Of a DNA stretch of 64,000 bases, positions 39,470-47,482 are shown piece after piece. The translations under genes and the position numbers were made by a program. The notes under the pieces are model-generated. The model was not told the DNA's origin, made no database searches, and saw nothing but the letters and a program-made list of their open reading frames with translations. Numbering within the stretch: the first letter of the stretch is position 1; the number at the start of each line of letters is the position of its first letter. The stretch is from the NCBI RefSeq assembly GCF_039696035.1, contig NZ_CP155567.1, positions 1,545,001 through 1,609,000 on the forward strand, read 5' to 3'. This stretch comes from Microbulbifer sp. SAOS-129_SWC (GTDB taxonomy: Bacteria > Pseudomonadota > Gammaproteobacteria > Pseudomonadales > Cellvibrionaceae).

Positions 39470-40462
39470 TCAGGCGGCCGCGCCGAGCTCCAGGGTGCGG
39501 GCAAATGCCGCCTCGATCGGTTGCGCTTCCCGATGGCGTTTGATTTCCTCGAAGAAAACCTGTGCCTCCGGGTAGGCTAGCTTGAGATAGGCCAGCCACT
39601 GCTTGATGCGGTTGCCGAGGTACTTGGCCGGGTATTCGTTTTTGGTGATGCAGTAGTAGTCCCACAGCAGCGCGGCGACCCTGTGCCACGACATCGGCGT
39701 GTACTGCTCGCCGGCGCAGAAGGCCTTCACCTGCAAGGCGATATCCGGGCGCGCGAGCAGGCTGCGACCGAACATAAAGGCATCGCAGCCGGTGACTTCG
39801 CGGCAGCGGCGGAATTCTTCCAGGGTCCAGATATCGCCATTGGCGACAACCGGGATCGACAGCTGCTGGCGGATATCGCCGATGTATTCCCAGTAGGCCG
39901 GCGGCCGGTAGCCGTCGACCTTGGAGCGCGCGTGCACGGCCAGTTCGCTGGCGCCGCCATTTTCCGCGGCGCGGGCGTTATCCAGATAGGCGGAGCGGTC
40001 GTTGAAACCGAGGCGGATCTTGGCGGTGACCGGAATCTGTGCCGGTACCGCGCGGCGCACGGCGCCGACGATCGCTTCAACCCGGTGCGGGCTCTGCAGC
40101 AGGCAGGCGCCGCCATCGCTGTTGTTGACGGTTTTGGCCGGGCAGCCAAAGTTGAGGTCGATGGCGCGCGCCCCGGCAGCCACCGCGCGCACCGCGTTGA
40201 CGGCCATGGATTCGGGGTTGCCTCCCAGCAGCTGCAGCCGCACCGGTGTACCGCTGGGGGTGGCGGCGTCCTGGTCGAGTTCCGGGCACAGGCGCAGGAA
40301 TACCCGCCGCGGCAGGCGAGTATGGGTGACCCGCACGAATTCGGTCACGCAGATATCCACGCCGCCGATGGCGGACAGCAGGGCGCGCACATGGTGGTCG
40401 ATTACACCTTCCATGGGGGCCTGGTAGATCCTGGGCTGTGCAGATTCAGATACTTGGGTCAT
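39470..40462 (-). CDS. dusC: tRNA-dihydrouridine(16) synthase DusC
   Basis: A 330-residue FMN enzyme that reduces uridine in the tRNA D-loop. Family features are APMEGVIDHHVRALLSAIGGVD at the N-terminus, the active-site Cys in LNFGCPAKTVNNSDGGA, KIRLGFND and VVANGDIWTLEE. The MEGVIDHH start and length match DusC rather than DusA or DusB. ATG 40462 is used; an in-frame start at 40597 adds a poor N-terminus. Confidence 0.9.
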   Translation of the reverse strand: MTQVSESAQPRIYQAPMEGVIDHHVRALLSAIGGVDICVTEFVRVTHTRLPRRVFLRLCPELDQDAATPSGTPVRLQLLGGNPESMAVNAVRAVAAGARAIDLNFGCPAKTVNNSDGGACLLQSPHRVEAIVGAVRRAVPAQIPVTAKIRLGFNDRSAYLDNARAAENGGASELAVHARSKVDGYRPPAYWEYIGDIRQQLSIPVVANGDIWTLEEFRRCREVTGCDAFMFGRSLLARPDIALQVKAFCAGEQYTPMSWHRVAALLWDYYCITKNEYPAKYLGNRIKQWLAYLKLAYPEAQVFFEEIKRHREAQPIEAAFARTLELGAAA

Positions 40463-40972
40463 TGCCTGTGATTCCGCGGTGTGGGGTGCCGCTGCCAAAA
40501 GGGGCGCGCATTTTAGCAGGGGCCCGCCGGTCACCCCAATGTCTTTGGCGGGTAGCCGCATCCACCCGGCTTGGCGCGGTTTTACGGCGTGCGCCATGGT
40601 TGCGCCTGTAACTAATAAGTGTTTGATTTTAAAGGTTTGTTGTAATGAAATAGCGTCCGCCGGGGCAGAAACAGGAGAAAATAGTGCAGGACACGGTTAC
40701 GCAACAGCTGCCGGGCATCGTATGCTCCGGCGCGGGGGCAGGACTTACCCTCCCGATGTTGCCGTCCATTGTGATCGCCGCCGCACCCGCACCAATGCCC
40801 GCCTTTTGTCCGGCGCGGCCACTTCCACAACCGGCCGCGAGGCCGCCGGTGACGCGCATCCGGGCGCGCGTGCCGCAGCGGCGAAGCGCCGCTCGCAGCG
40901 CTGGCGCTGCATCATTCCGCCATTCAATTCCGGTCTGCCGACCAACCCGATAAACGCCGAGAGAGATGCCCC
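40463..40972. other. Intergenic region between dusC and the oadA-type gene
   Basis: 510 bp with no supported gene. It holds the promoters of two divergent genes, with about 300 bp of GC-rich leader before the carboxyltransferase. Open frames on both strands here have no family features. I looked for a gamma-subunit gene (oadG) and did not find a credible one. Confidence 0.5.
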
Positions 40973-42769
40973 ATGACAGAGGTTAACTCTTCAGTTAACA
41001 AGCCGCTGGGAATTACCGATGTGGTCCTGCGCGACGCGCATCAGTCCCTGTTTGCGACCCGCATGCGCCTGGATGACATGTTGCCGATCGCCGAGAAGCT
41101 CGACCGGGTCGGTTTCTGGTCACTGGAGTCCTGGGGCGGCGCAACTTTCGATGCCTGCATCCGCTACCTGGGCGAGGATCCCTGGGAGCGTATTCGCGAG
41201 CTGAAAAAAGCCATGCCCAATACGCGCCAGCAGATGCTGTTCCGCGGCCAGAATATTCTCGGCTATCGCCACTACGCGGACGATGTGGTGGAAAAGTTTG
41301 TCGAGCGCGCGGCGGTAAACGGTGTCGACGTTTTCCGCGTGTTCGATGCGATGAACGATATGCGCAATCTGCAGACTGCGCTGCGCGCGGTTAAAAAGCA
41401 GGGTAAACACGCCCAGGGCACCATTTCCTATACCGTGAGCCCGGTGCACACCATGGACCTGTGGGTCGATCTCGGCCGCCAGATCGAGGATATGGGCGCG
41501 GATTCCATTGCGATCAAGGATATGGCCGGCCTGTTGCGCCCCTACGAAGGCTACGAGCTGGTCCGGCGCCTGAAGGCGGCGGTGGATATTCCGATCCATA
41601 TGCAGTGCCACGCTACCACCGGCCTGTCCACGGCCACCGCGCTGAAGTGCATCGAGGCGGGGATCGACAATGTGGACACGGCCATCAGCTCCATGTCCAT
41701 GACCTATGGCCACAGTCCCACCGAAGCGCTGGTGGCGATCCTGGAGGGCACCGAGCGGGATACCGGCCTGGATCTCAAGCTGCTCGAGGAGATCGCCGGG
41801 TACTTCCGCGAGGTGCGCAAGAAGTACGCCCAGTTCGAGGGCTCGCTCAGGGGGGTGGATTCCCGCATCCTGGTGGCGCAGGTGCCGGGCGGCATGCTCA
41901 CCAATATGGAAAACCAGCTGCGTGAGCAGAAGGCCAGCGACCGCTTCGACGAGGTACTGGAGGAAATTCCGCGGGTGCGCGAGGACCTGGGCTCTATTCC
42001 CTTGGTCACGCCGACTTCGCAGATCGTGGGTACCCAGGCGGTGCTGAATATCCTCACCGGTGAGCGCTACAAGACCATTTCCAACGAGACGGCGGCGGTG
42101 CTGCGCGGGGAGTACGGGGCGACGCCCGCACCGGTCAACAGAGAGCTGCAGGTGCGCGTGCTGAAAGACGACCAGCCGGTGACCTGCCGTCCGGCGGACC
42201 TGCTGGCCCCGGAGCTGGACAAGCTCACTACCGAACTCGAACAGACCGCCGCGGAGCAGGATATCGCGCTGGCGGAGAGCGATCAGCGCATCGACGATGT
42301 CCTTACCTACGCGCTGTTCCCGCAGGTGGGGCTGAAATTCCTGCGCAACCGCGGTAACCCGGACGCCTTCGAGCCGGCGCCCACCGGTATCGTGCGCGAG
42401 GCGGTCGACGAGGCGCAGGGCGAGGGCCGCTACACGGTGACTGTGGCCGGCAGAAGCTACAACATGACGGTGGGTGAATCCGGTGACATCACCAGCGTGA
42501 ACCCGATCGTTGCACCACCGCCGGCGGCCCCGGAAAATAACGTGCCGCCACCCACGGGCGACCCGGTCTCCGCGCCGATGGCGGGCAATATCTACCAGAT
42601 ACTGGTGCGCCCGGGTGAGCGGGTCAGCGAAGGCCAGACCATTATTGTGCTGGAAGCGATGAAGATGGAGACTTCCATCAGTGCGCCGCGGGCAGGTTAT
42701 ATCACCGAGGTGATGGTCAAGGAAGGCGAGTCGATCTGTGTGGGTCACCCGTTGTTGGCTATTGGCTGA
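40973..42769 (+). CDS. oadA: Oxaloacetate decarboxylase alpha / pyruvate carboxylase B-type subunit (biotin protein)
   Basis: A 598-residue protein. Residues about 12-280 form a DRE-TIM carboxyltransferase ([16 protein letters not shown], metal motif [10 protein letters not shown]). A conserved PYC/OADA middle region follows, then a Pro-rich linker ([14 protein letters not shown]), then a biotinyl domain with the acceptor lysine in EAMKMETS. It moves CO2 between oxaloacetate and biotin. No beta or gamma membrane subunit (oadB/oadG) and no biotin carboxylase is next to it. It may therefore act with a biotin carboxylase encoded elsewhere as pyruvate carboxylase (PycA/PycB) instead of a sodium pump. 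A hairpin terminator follows at 42795. Confidence 0.9.
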   Translation: MTEVNSSVNKPLGITDVVLRDAHQSLFATRMRLDDMLPIAEKLDRVGFWSLESWGGATFDACIRYLGEDPWERIRELKKAMPNTRQQMLFRGQNILGYRHYADDVVEKFVERAAVNGVDVFRVFDAMNDMRNLQTALRAVKKQGKHAQGTISYTVSPVHTMDLWVDLGRQIEDMGADSIAIKDMAGLLRPYEGYELVRRLKAAVDIPIHMQCHATTGLSTATALKCIEAGIDNVDTAISSMSMTYGHSPTEALVAILEGTERDTGLDLKLLEEIAGYFREVRKKYAQFEGSLRGVDSRILVAQVPGGMLTNMENQLREQKASDRFDEVLEEIPRVREDLGSIPLVTPTSQIVGTQAVLNILTGERYKTISNETAAVLRGEYGATPAPVNRELQVRVLKDDQPVTCRPADLLAPELDKLTTELEQTAAEQDIALAESDQRIDDVLTYALFPQVGLKFLRNRGNPDAFEPAPTGIVREAVDEAQGEGRYTVTVAGRSYNMTVGESGDITSVNPIVAPPPAAPENNVPPPTGDPVSAPMAGNIYQILVRPGERVSEGQTIIVLEAMKMETSISAPRAGYITEVMVKEGESICVGHPLLAIG

Positions 42770-42794
42770 GCTGACTGGCAACCTTTAATGTAGT

Positions 42795-42821
42795 AGGGCG
42801 AACCTTGGGTTCGCCCTTTTT
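42795..42821 (+). terminator. GGGCGAACC-type hairpin terminator after the oadA-type gene
   Basis: AGGGCGAACC and GGTTCGCCCT pair around TTG, followed by TTTTTC. It is the same stem family as 16068 and 47438. Confidence 0.88.
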
Positions 42822-42940
42822 CATTATACGACGATTGTGACTCCGAGCGGCTTTGTCCTGGTTCTGTGGCGGCAAAGCACTTCGTAATGCCACGTCGAGA
42901 CAGAGCGTTTGATTAATGCGATGAGCACTAAGCGAAGAGG

Positions 42941-43043
42941 CTGATGCCGATAGCTATTTGCCCTACCTTATGGGGCACGGATGCCGATTAGAGCCTACAG
43001 GGATGTATACACGGCGTGTCTTGCAAACAGCTATCGGTAGCAG
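42941..43043. repeat. Multi-hairpin intergenic element (copy B)
   Basis: Outer arms CCGATAGCTATTTGC (42947-42961) and GCAAACAGCTATCGG (43023-43037) pair with one A-C mismatch. Inside are GGCA-CGGA-TGCC (42974-42985) and TACA-GGGA-TGTA (42996-43007). The layout equals copy A at 20690-20782, and the outer arms have different sequences but keep complementarity. The 25 nt at 42991-43015 match copy A at 22 positions. Confidence 0.75.
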
Positions 43044-43135
43044 GGTCGCCACCGATATAACTACAGCGCACCAATCGAAGACGGGCAAACCGAAGTTCGC
43101 CACAGTTAGAGACAAATCGCGCTCTCAATGTAAAC

Positions 43136-43310
43136 TGCACGGCGGTCTGATCAGCGTAGCTTTTACCCGTGCGCCGCCGCCGGGGGGGATCGCCAAAGAA
43201 TTGCTCCCCGAGTTGAAGTTTTAGAGCTGAGGCCGGTCTTTGTACCAGCTGTTCAATAACTAAAAATTCCCGGTGGCTATCTCACCCTGTTCGCAGTTGG
43301 CGCTGAATTG
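43136..43310 (-). pseudogene. Decayed 3' fragment of a propeller-protein gene (paralogue of 47483-49651)
   Basis: Read on the minus strand, this stretch gives LLNSWYKDRPQL, a stop, then NFNSGSNSLAIPP. That aligns to LLNNWRKDGPLFYDINPGSNSFVIIP near the C-terminus of the intact 722-aa protein. The DNA also matches: GATCAGCG, then TTTTACC, then AAAGAATT occur in the same order at 43150-43202 and 47528-47580. Several stops break the frame, so it is a remnant only. It lies in the same orientation as the intact gene, and the glycosylation cassette is between the two. Confidence 0.7.
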
Positions 43311-44082
43311 GGGCGATGCAACTGCGTGGGGTATAAGTCCTATTCGGTTGCCATCGCAGCTGGTTTGGCATCGCTGGTGATTTCTATGGGGAGATCGCTG
43401 ACCGCACAGCCGGCGCGTAAAATCCAAATGGCGCAGCTGCCCCCCGTGGACAAGCGGGAAAGATTACTTTGTCCTTATCGCCGTTGATTTTTGGTGCCGC
43501 TATTCATGTTCAGCGAAGCGCTGATAGTGGGTATGATCTGTTTCGATAACTTGATACGGAAGTTTGGTGTGGTCGCGCGTCTGTCCGACGCAGTGCATAA
43601 TGTGCGGATCAATATCACGATCATTTTCCATGGCATGTCCCAGGGCTCCAAACTGGCCGCGGGTTTGTCCCTTGGCCGAAGACATCGGTAACCCTCGCAC
43701 TGGGGATCATTGCACTTTTCATTGGCAACGCACCCGGCGTGATTGACTCGCAGTCACTGCCGGAGTGAAGTTCAGAATGATGCGCATTATGAGTGCAGAT
43801 TGATTTTTGATCAGATTGTCTTAGGCATGGCTTTTCCAATTTGCACAATGCTAATGACAAGGAATCGAGAGCTTTTCCCTAACAAGTTGTTACAGATTAA
43901 ATTGTATACAAGATTGTTGGGACTCCCGAACCAATGTTAGAAGGTCCTTTCTGTTTAGTTTTTTTTCTGGGAGAACAGCTTAGGGCTCGATTGAACCAAG
44001 TTTGAGTATAGGAGATAATCTCGCGCCAACCACCGGCTAGAGGCGAGCTCGAGTCTTGCTCGGGCGATCGATCAATAAGAAC

Positions 44083-45024
44083 ATGCTTTACAGAAACTTC
44101 AAAGTCGCATTGGCCGTTCCCTGTTTCAACGAAGAAAAGGCGATACGGCAGGTAATTAATGACTTCCGTGATGCGATGCCAGCACTCGACATTTATGTAT
44201 TTGATAACCGATCAGACGATCGAACAGGGGAAGTAGCCAAAGCCGAAGGGGCGAAAGTTATTTCAGTTGAAGCTCCAGGCAAAGGCAGTGTGGTCAGGCG
44301 CATGTTCGCCGATGTGGATGCAGATATCCTCGTTATGGTAGACGGTGATGCGACTTATGTGGCGCATACCGTGACCGCGATGGTGGACAAGCTAATTGAT
44401 GAGCGGCTCGATATGGTGGTCGGCTGTCGCAGCACGCCGAAAGATAGCATCGAGGCCGCATATCGGCCGGGGCACAAATTTGGTAATCGCTTGTTGACTG
44501 CCAGTGTTAAAAGGATCTTTGGCGGTGCATTTAGCGATATGTTATCAGGTTATCGTGTCTTTTCTCGTCGCTATGTCAAATCATTTCCTGCGTCCTCCCA
44601 AGGATTCGAAATAGAAACTGAACTCACGATACACGCGCTTGAGTTGCGTATGCCTTGGGGAGAATCGCCGGTACAATACGGGGCGCGCCCTGCCGGAACG
44701 GAAAGTAAATTGTCAACTTATCGAGATGGCTGGCGTATTCTTCGGACTATCGTGCACTTATATATCGCAGAAAGGCCACTTTCTTTCTACTCCCTTTGTG
44801 CATTTTTGATTGCCGCTCTATCCATTGGTATATCTGTCCCCGTTATTATGGCTTATATTGATACGGGGCTTGTAGAGAGGTTCCCGACTGCGATTCTTTC
44901 GGCTTCTATGATGATTTGCGCGCTACTTTCCCTTGCCTGTGGTCTTGTTCTCGATAATGTCACTCGTGGACGCCAGGAAATAAAGCGGATGGCATATCTG
45001 GCAATACCTCATCCCACCAGTTGA
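44083..45024 (+). CDS. GtrB-like family 2 glycosyltransferase (polyprenyl-phosphate sugar transferase)
   Basis: A protein of about 313 residues. The GT2 core is clear: VALAVPCFNEEKAIRQVI at the start, VFDNRSDDRTGEVA, and the DxD-type motif MVDGDATY. Two C-terminal membrane segments (about 225-245 and 260-280 region) anchor it. This matches GtrB/DPM1-type enzymes that load a sugar onto undecaprenyl phosphate on the cytoplasmic face. Next come a GtrA flippase gene and a multi-pass glycosyltransferase, completing a gtr-type cassette. The start may be TTG 44056 (adding 9 residues) or ATG 44083; neither has a strong ribosome binding site. Base composition is more AT-rich than the neighbours, suggesting transfer. 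Confidence 0.88.
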   Translation: MLYRNFKVALAVPCFNEEKAIRQVINDFRDAMPALDIYVFDNRSDDRTGEVAKAEGAKVISVEAPGKGSVVRRMFADVDADILVMVDGDATYVAHTVTAMVDKLIDERLDMVVGCRSTPKDSIEAAYRPGHKFGNRLLTASVKRIFGGAFSDMLSGYRVFSRRYVKSFPASSQGFEIETELTIHALELRMPWGESPVQYGARPAGTESKLSTYRDGWRILRTIVHLYIAERPLSFYSLCAFLIAALSIGISVPVIMAYIDTGLVERFPTAILSASMMICALLSLACGLVLDNVTRGRQEIKRMAYLAIPHPTS

Positions 45025-45443
45025 GATGGTTGAGAGTAGTGAATACCGTTAAGCGAGTAGGTCTATTTGCCGCTGTTGGGACGCTGGGCTTTATTGCCGA
45101 TAGCGCGATGCTGTATTTTTTGAAGTCTTCAATTGGCCTTTATGCCGGCCGCATAGTTTCTTTTCTGTTTGCTGTGGTTGTTACTTGGTTATTTAACCGC
45201 TTTTGGACTTTTGGCGATCGTTTATCCCAGTTCTCTGCCTCGGGTGAGCTCTTCTTTTATTTATTGCTTATGACCGCAGGCGGAAGTGTCAATTACGCAG
45301 TTTATGCGTGGTTGGTTACAGTAAGCGATACCGTACGGCTGGCCCCTGTTTTAGGAGTGGCTGCCGGTAGTCTTTCCGGAATGGCAATAAATTTTCTGTC
45401 TGCAAGACTTCTGATTTTTAGGGAAAAACGCATATTTAGATAG
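45021..45443 (+). CDS. GtrA-family membrane flippase
   Basis: A 140-residue protein with four membrane segments and GtrA landmarks: FAAVGTLGFIADSAMLYFL near the start, WLFNRFWTFGDR in the middle and NFLSARLLIFREKR at the end. GtrA is thought to flip bactoprenol-linked glucose to the periplasmic face. The TTG start overlaps the previous stop (TTGA), so the genes are translationally coupled; an in-frame GTG at 45039 is another possibility. Confidence 0.9.
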   Translation: MRWLRVVNTVKRVGLFAAVGTLGFIADSAMLYFLKSSIGLYAGRIVSFLFAVVVTWLFNRFWTFGDRLSQFSASGELFFYLLLMTAGGSVNYAVYAWLVTVSDTVRLAPVLGVAAGSLSGMAINFLSARLLIFREKRIFR

Positions 45444-45488
45444 TATGCGGAGTTTTCTATTGAAAATTTAAGGTTCGGGTAGGTAATT

Positions 45489-47285
45489 GTGTATTTAGAT
45501 ATATTTATAGCAGCAATATCTGCAGTTTTGTTTGTTGCGCAAAGTTCGCTGGTGGGGTTGGCGATTATAACTGCGCTGAACCCTAGGGGTGAGATTGACG
45601 GTCTGGCATATAACCGTTACTTAATGTTGTTTTTTAGCGCTACTACTGGCTTGGTCGTCAATCTTTTAGTGTTGTTTGCTCTAGGAATATTTGGCTGGCT
45701 AAACCCTGCAGCGATTGCAGTTGGCGCGTGTGCCTTGTTTTTTCTGGCGGCGTGGATAATCCGTCATGATTCACGTTATCTGTTGCCAACGATTTCTAAT
45801 TGGAAGTATACCGATGGGCTAATCCTGGTCGCTCTGCTGCTCGGGAGTATAGTTGCTGCGATACATCCCCCGGGTCACTGGGATGATACAATGTATCATT
45901 TGCCGCTTGCTCGATACTATCTTGAGCAGAAGGCTATTGTGGTTAATGACTATCTTCGTTTTCCGCTATTTCCCCAGTACGGTGACTTGTTGGTGATGCT
46001 TGGCCTGATGCTGGGGCATGAAGTTGGTGCTCAGCTTTTCGCTACCATTCCTCTATTGCTTATTTGTATTGGACTGTTTGGCGCTTCTCTCTGGAAGACT
46101 CGCTCCCTGATTGTAGGGATGATAGCGATTTACTTCCTTTATCGACTAGGACCGGTAAAGTCTACTTTGGGTTACGCGTATATAGATAATACGCTGGCAT
46201 TATTTAGTTGGGGCGCAGTCCTCGCGCTAGTTATGCCCAAAACTTCAATTTCTTTTAAATGGATTTTAATTTCTGGTTTTTTTGCGGGGGCTGCTGCGGG
46301 GAGTAAGTACTTTGGCTTGGTGCTTGCAGGCTTGATGTTTTTATACATCCTTTTGTTCCAGAGGAATATCAAAATGCTAGTGATGTTTTCTGGAGCTGCG
46401 ATATTGACCGGTGTTTGGTGGTATGTCCGTAATATCGTCATTGCTGGTGACCCCTTCCATCCCGCCGGGGGAAGCGTCTTCGGATATTATCTGTGGAATG
46501 CTGCAGATCTAAAGTTGCAAGTTTCGGAGCAGGCGAGGCATGGTGTTTCGCCTACGTCATTGAATATATTTGCGGCGTTGGGGAAAGCTAAAGCGAAAAG
46601 TTTGATTTTAGCTATAGTTAGCTTGTTGATTTTCAAGTTGCCGAAAGCCTTAAAGCCTATGCGGGCGTTGTTTATTGCTTATATCGTATTCTGGTTTTTT
46701 GTTACCCAAGTTGAACGCTATCTGGCACCTGTATATGGGGTGGGGGTCTTTCTCTCTGCTTATGTGTTGTATTGGGCTGTTTGGCGTGGGCCCGTAAGTC
46801 AGTATTTTATTGGGAAAGGTAAGTTGGGTGGTCAAGCATTTGCGATTGTGGTAGCTCTTGTTTTCGCGACGGTCATTTTTTCCGCGCCCTTGAAGAGGGC
46901 CAGGTGGTCAATAGTGGATTGGCAGCGAGACTATAAAGATCAGCCTGGTCACCACTTGTTTTCAAAAGCTAACAATTCGATCGACACATATGGTGATCGA
47001 ATGCTTCAGATAGGCTTTGAAAATGCCATATATTATTTCAATGGTACAGTTATTGGTGATTGGTATGGGCCGGGCCGTTACAGGCAGTTTTTCGTCGGTA
47101 AAGGGGCAAGGCGTTCTCTGCTGCCACCAAAGAAAATGCTGCAAGTTATGCACCACTTCGATGCTTCCATTTTGACTCTGTCCAAAAAGAGAAATATAAA
47201 ATTTTCTAGAGATGATTATTTGAAATATTTTGATGTTTTTTCCGAAGATAAATATGGATTGGTTCTGATTAAAAAGCGACTATAG
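45489..47285 (+). CDS. Multi-pass GT-C-like glycosyltransferase, Gtr(type)-like
   Basis: A 598-residue membrane protein with about 12 hydrophobic segments and a soluble C-terminal part of about 120 residues. The first large loop contains PPGHWDDTMYHLPLARYYLEQ with a DD pair and RFPLFPQYGDLL, the pattern expected of a GT-C/ArnT/PMT-type enzyme using a lipid-linked sugar donor. By position after gtrB-like and gtrA-like genes it should be the acceptor-specific transferase that decorates a surface polysaccharide. It has no close match to a named Gtr that I recognise. It is AT-rich, with a GTG start after GGTAATT. A terminator lies about 150 bp downstream. Confidence 0.75.
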   Translation: MYLDIFIAAISAVLFVAQSSLVGLAIITALNPRGEIDGLAYNRYLMLFFSATTGLVVNLLVLFALGIFGWLNPAAIAVGACALFFLAAWIIRHDSRYLLPTISNWKYTDGLILVALLLGSIVAAIHPPGHWDDTMYHLPLARYYLEQKAIVVNDYLRFPLFPQYGDLLVMLGLMLGHEVGAQLFATIPLLLICIGLFGASLWKTRSLIVGMIAIYFLYRLGPVKSTLGYAYIDNTLALFSWGAVLALVMPKTSISFKWILISGFFAGAAAGSKYFGLVLAGLMFLYILLFQRNIKMLVMFSGAAILTGVWWYVRNIVIAGDPFHPAGGSVFGYYLWNAADLKLQVSEQARHGVSPTSLNIFAALGKAKAKSLILAIVSLLIFKLPKALKPMRALFIAYIVFWFFVTQVERYLAPVYGVGVFLSAYVLYWAVWRGPVSQYFIGKGKLGGQAFAIVVALVFATVIFSAPLKRARWSIVDWQRDYKDQPGHHLFSKANNSIDTYGDRMLQIGFENAIYYFNGTVIGDWYGPGRYRQFFVGKGARRSLLPPKKMLQVMHHFDASILTLSKKRNIKFSRDDYLKYFDVFSEDKYGLVLIKKRL

Positions 47286-47437
47286 TTGCAGAATCCAGAG
47301 GTGGCATTGGGGATTGATTCAGCGTTAGTGTTTCTGCTTGGTTTATGTGCCACCATTAGATCAGAAGTGCTGGCAGGTGTTATGGTAACGATTATCCCTT
47401 CGATGTTCGGGTGACTGATAGAATGTTGTTATAGAAG

Positions 47438-47468
47438 AGGCGAACCGAGAGGCTCGCCTTTTTTGTTC
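47438..47468 (+). terminator. GGCGAACC-type hairpin terminator after the glycosylation cassette
   Basis: AGGCGAACC and GGCTCGCCT pair (one A-C mismatch) around GAGA, followed by TTTTTTGTT. It also lies just beyond the 3' end of the convergent propeller gene. Confidence 0.85.
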
Positions 47469-47482
47469 TTAAAATGAACGAA

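Larger units (their letters stand above)
42822..44082. other. Gene-poor region at the left edge of the glycosylation island
   Basis: About 1.26 kb with no intact gene. In order it holds the multi-hairpin element (42941-43043), a decayed antisense 3' end of a propeller gene (43136-43310), and a stretch with broken frames encoding short hydrophobic segments (about 43310-43768). A more AT-rich leader to the glycosyltransferase gene follows. The broken segment around 43491-43768 reads as a small membrane-protein remnant only if a frameshift near 43690 is allowed; this is weak. Confidence 0.55.

Noticed and set aside
40684..40953. Possible gamma subunit (oadG) before the oadA-type gene
   Set aside because: No N-terminal membrane helix is visible; a short AALALHH string in another frame vaguely resembles an OadG end but is interrupted upstream by a stop.
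42958..43224. 88-codon plus-strand frame
   Set aside because: It crosses the multi-hairpin element and the antisense propeller remnant; the sequence is better explained by those two features.
44056..44082. TTG start for the GtrB-like gene
   Set aside because: It adds nine residues with no family match; ATG 44083 gives the usual short N-terminus, although neither has a strong ribosome binding site.
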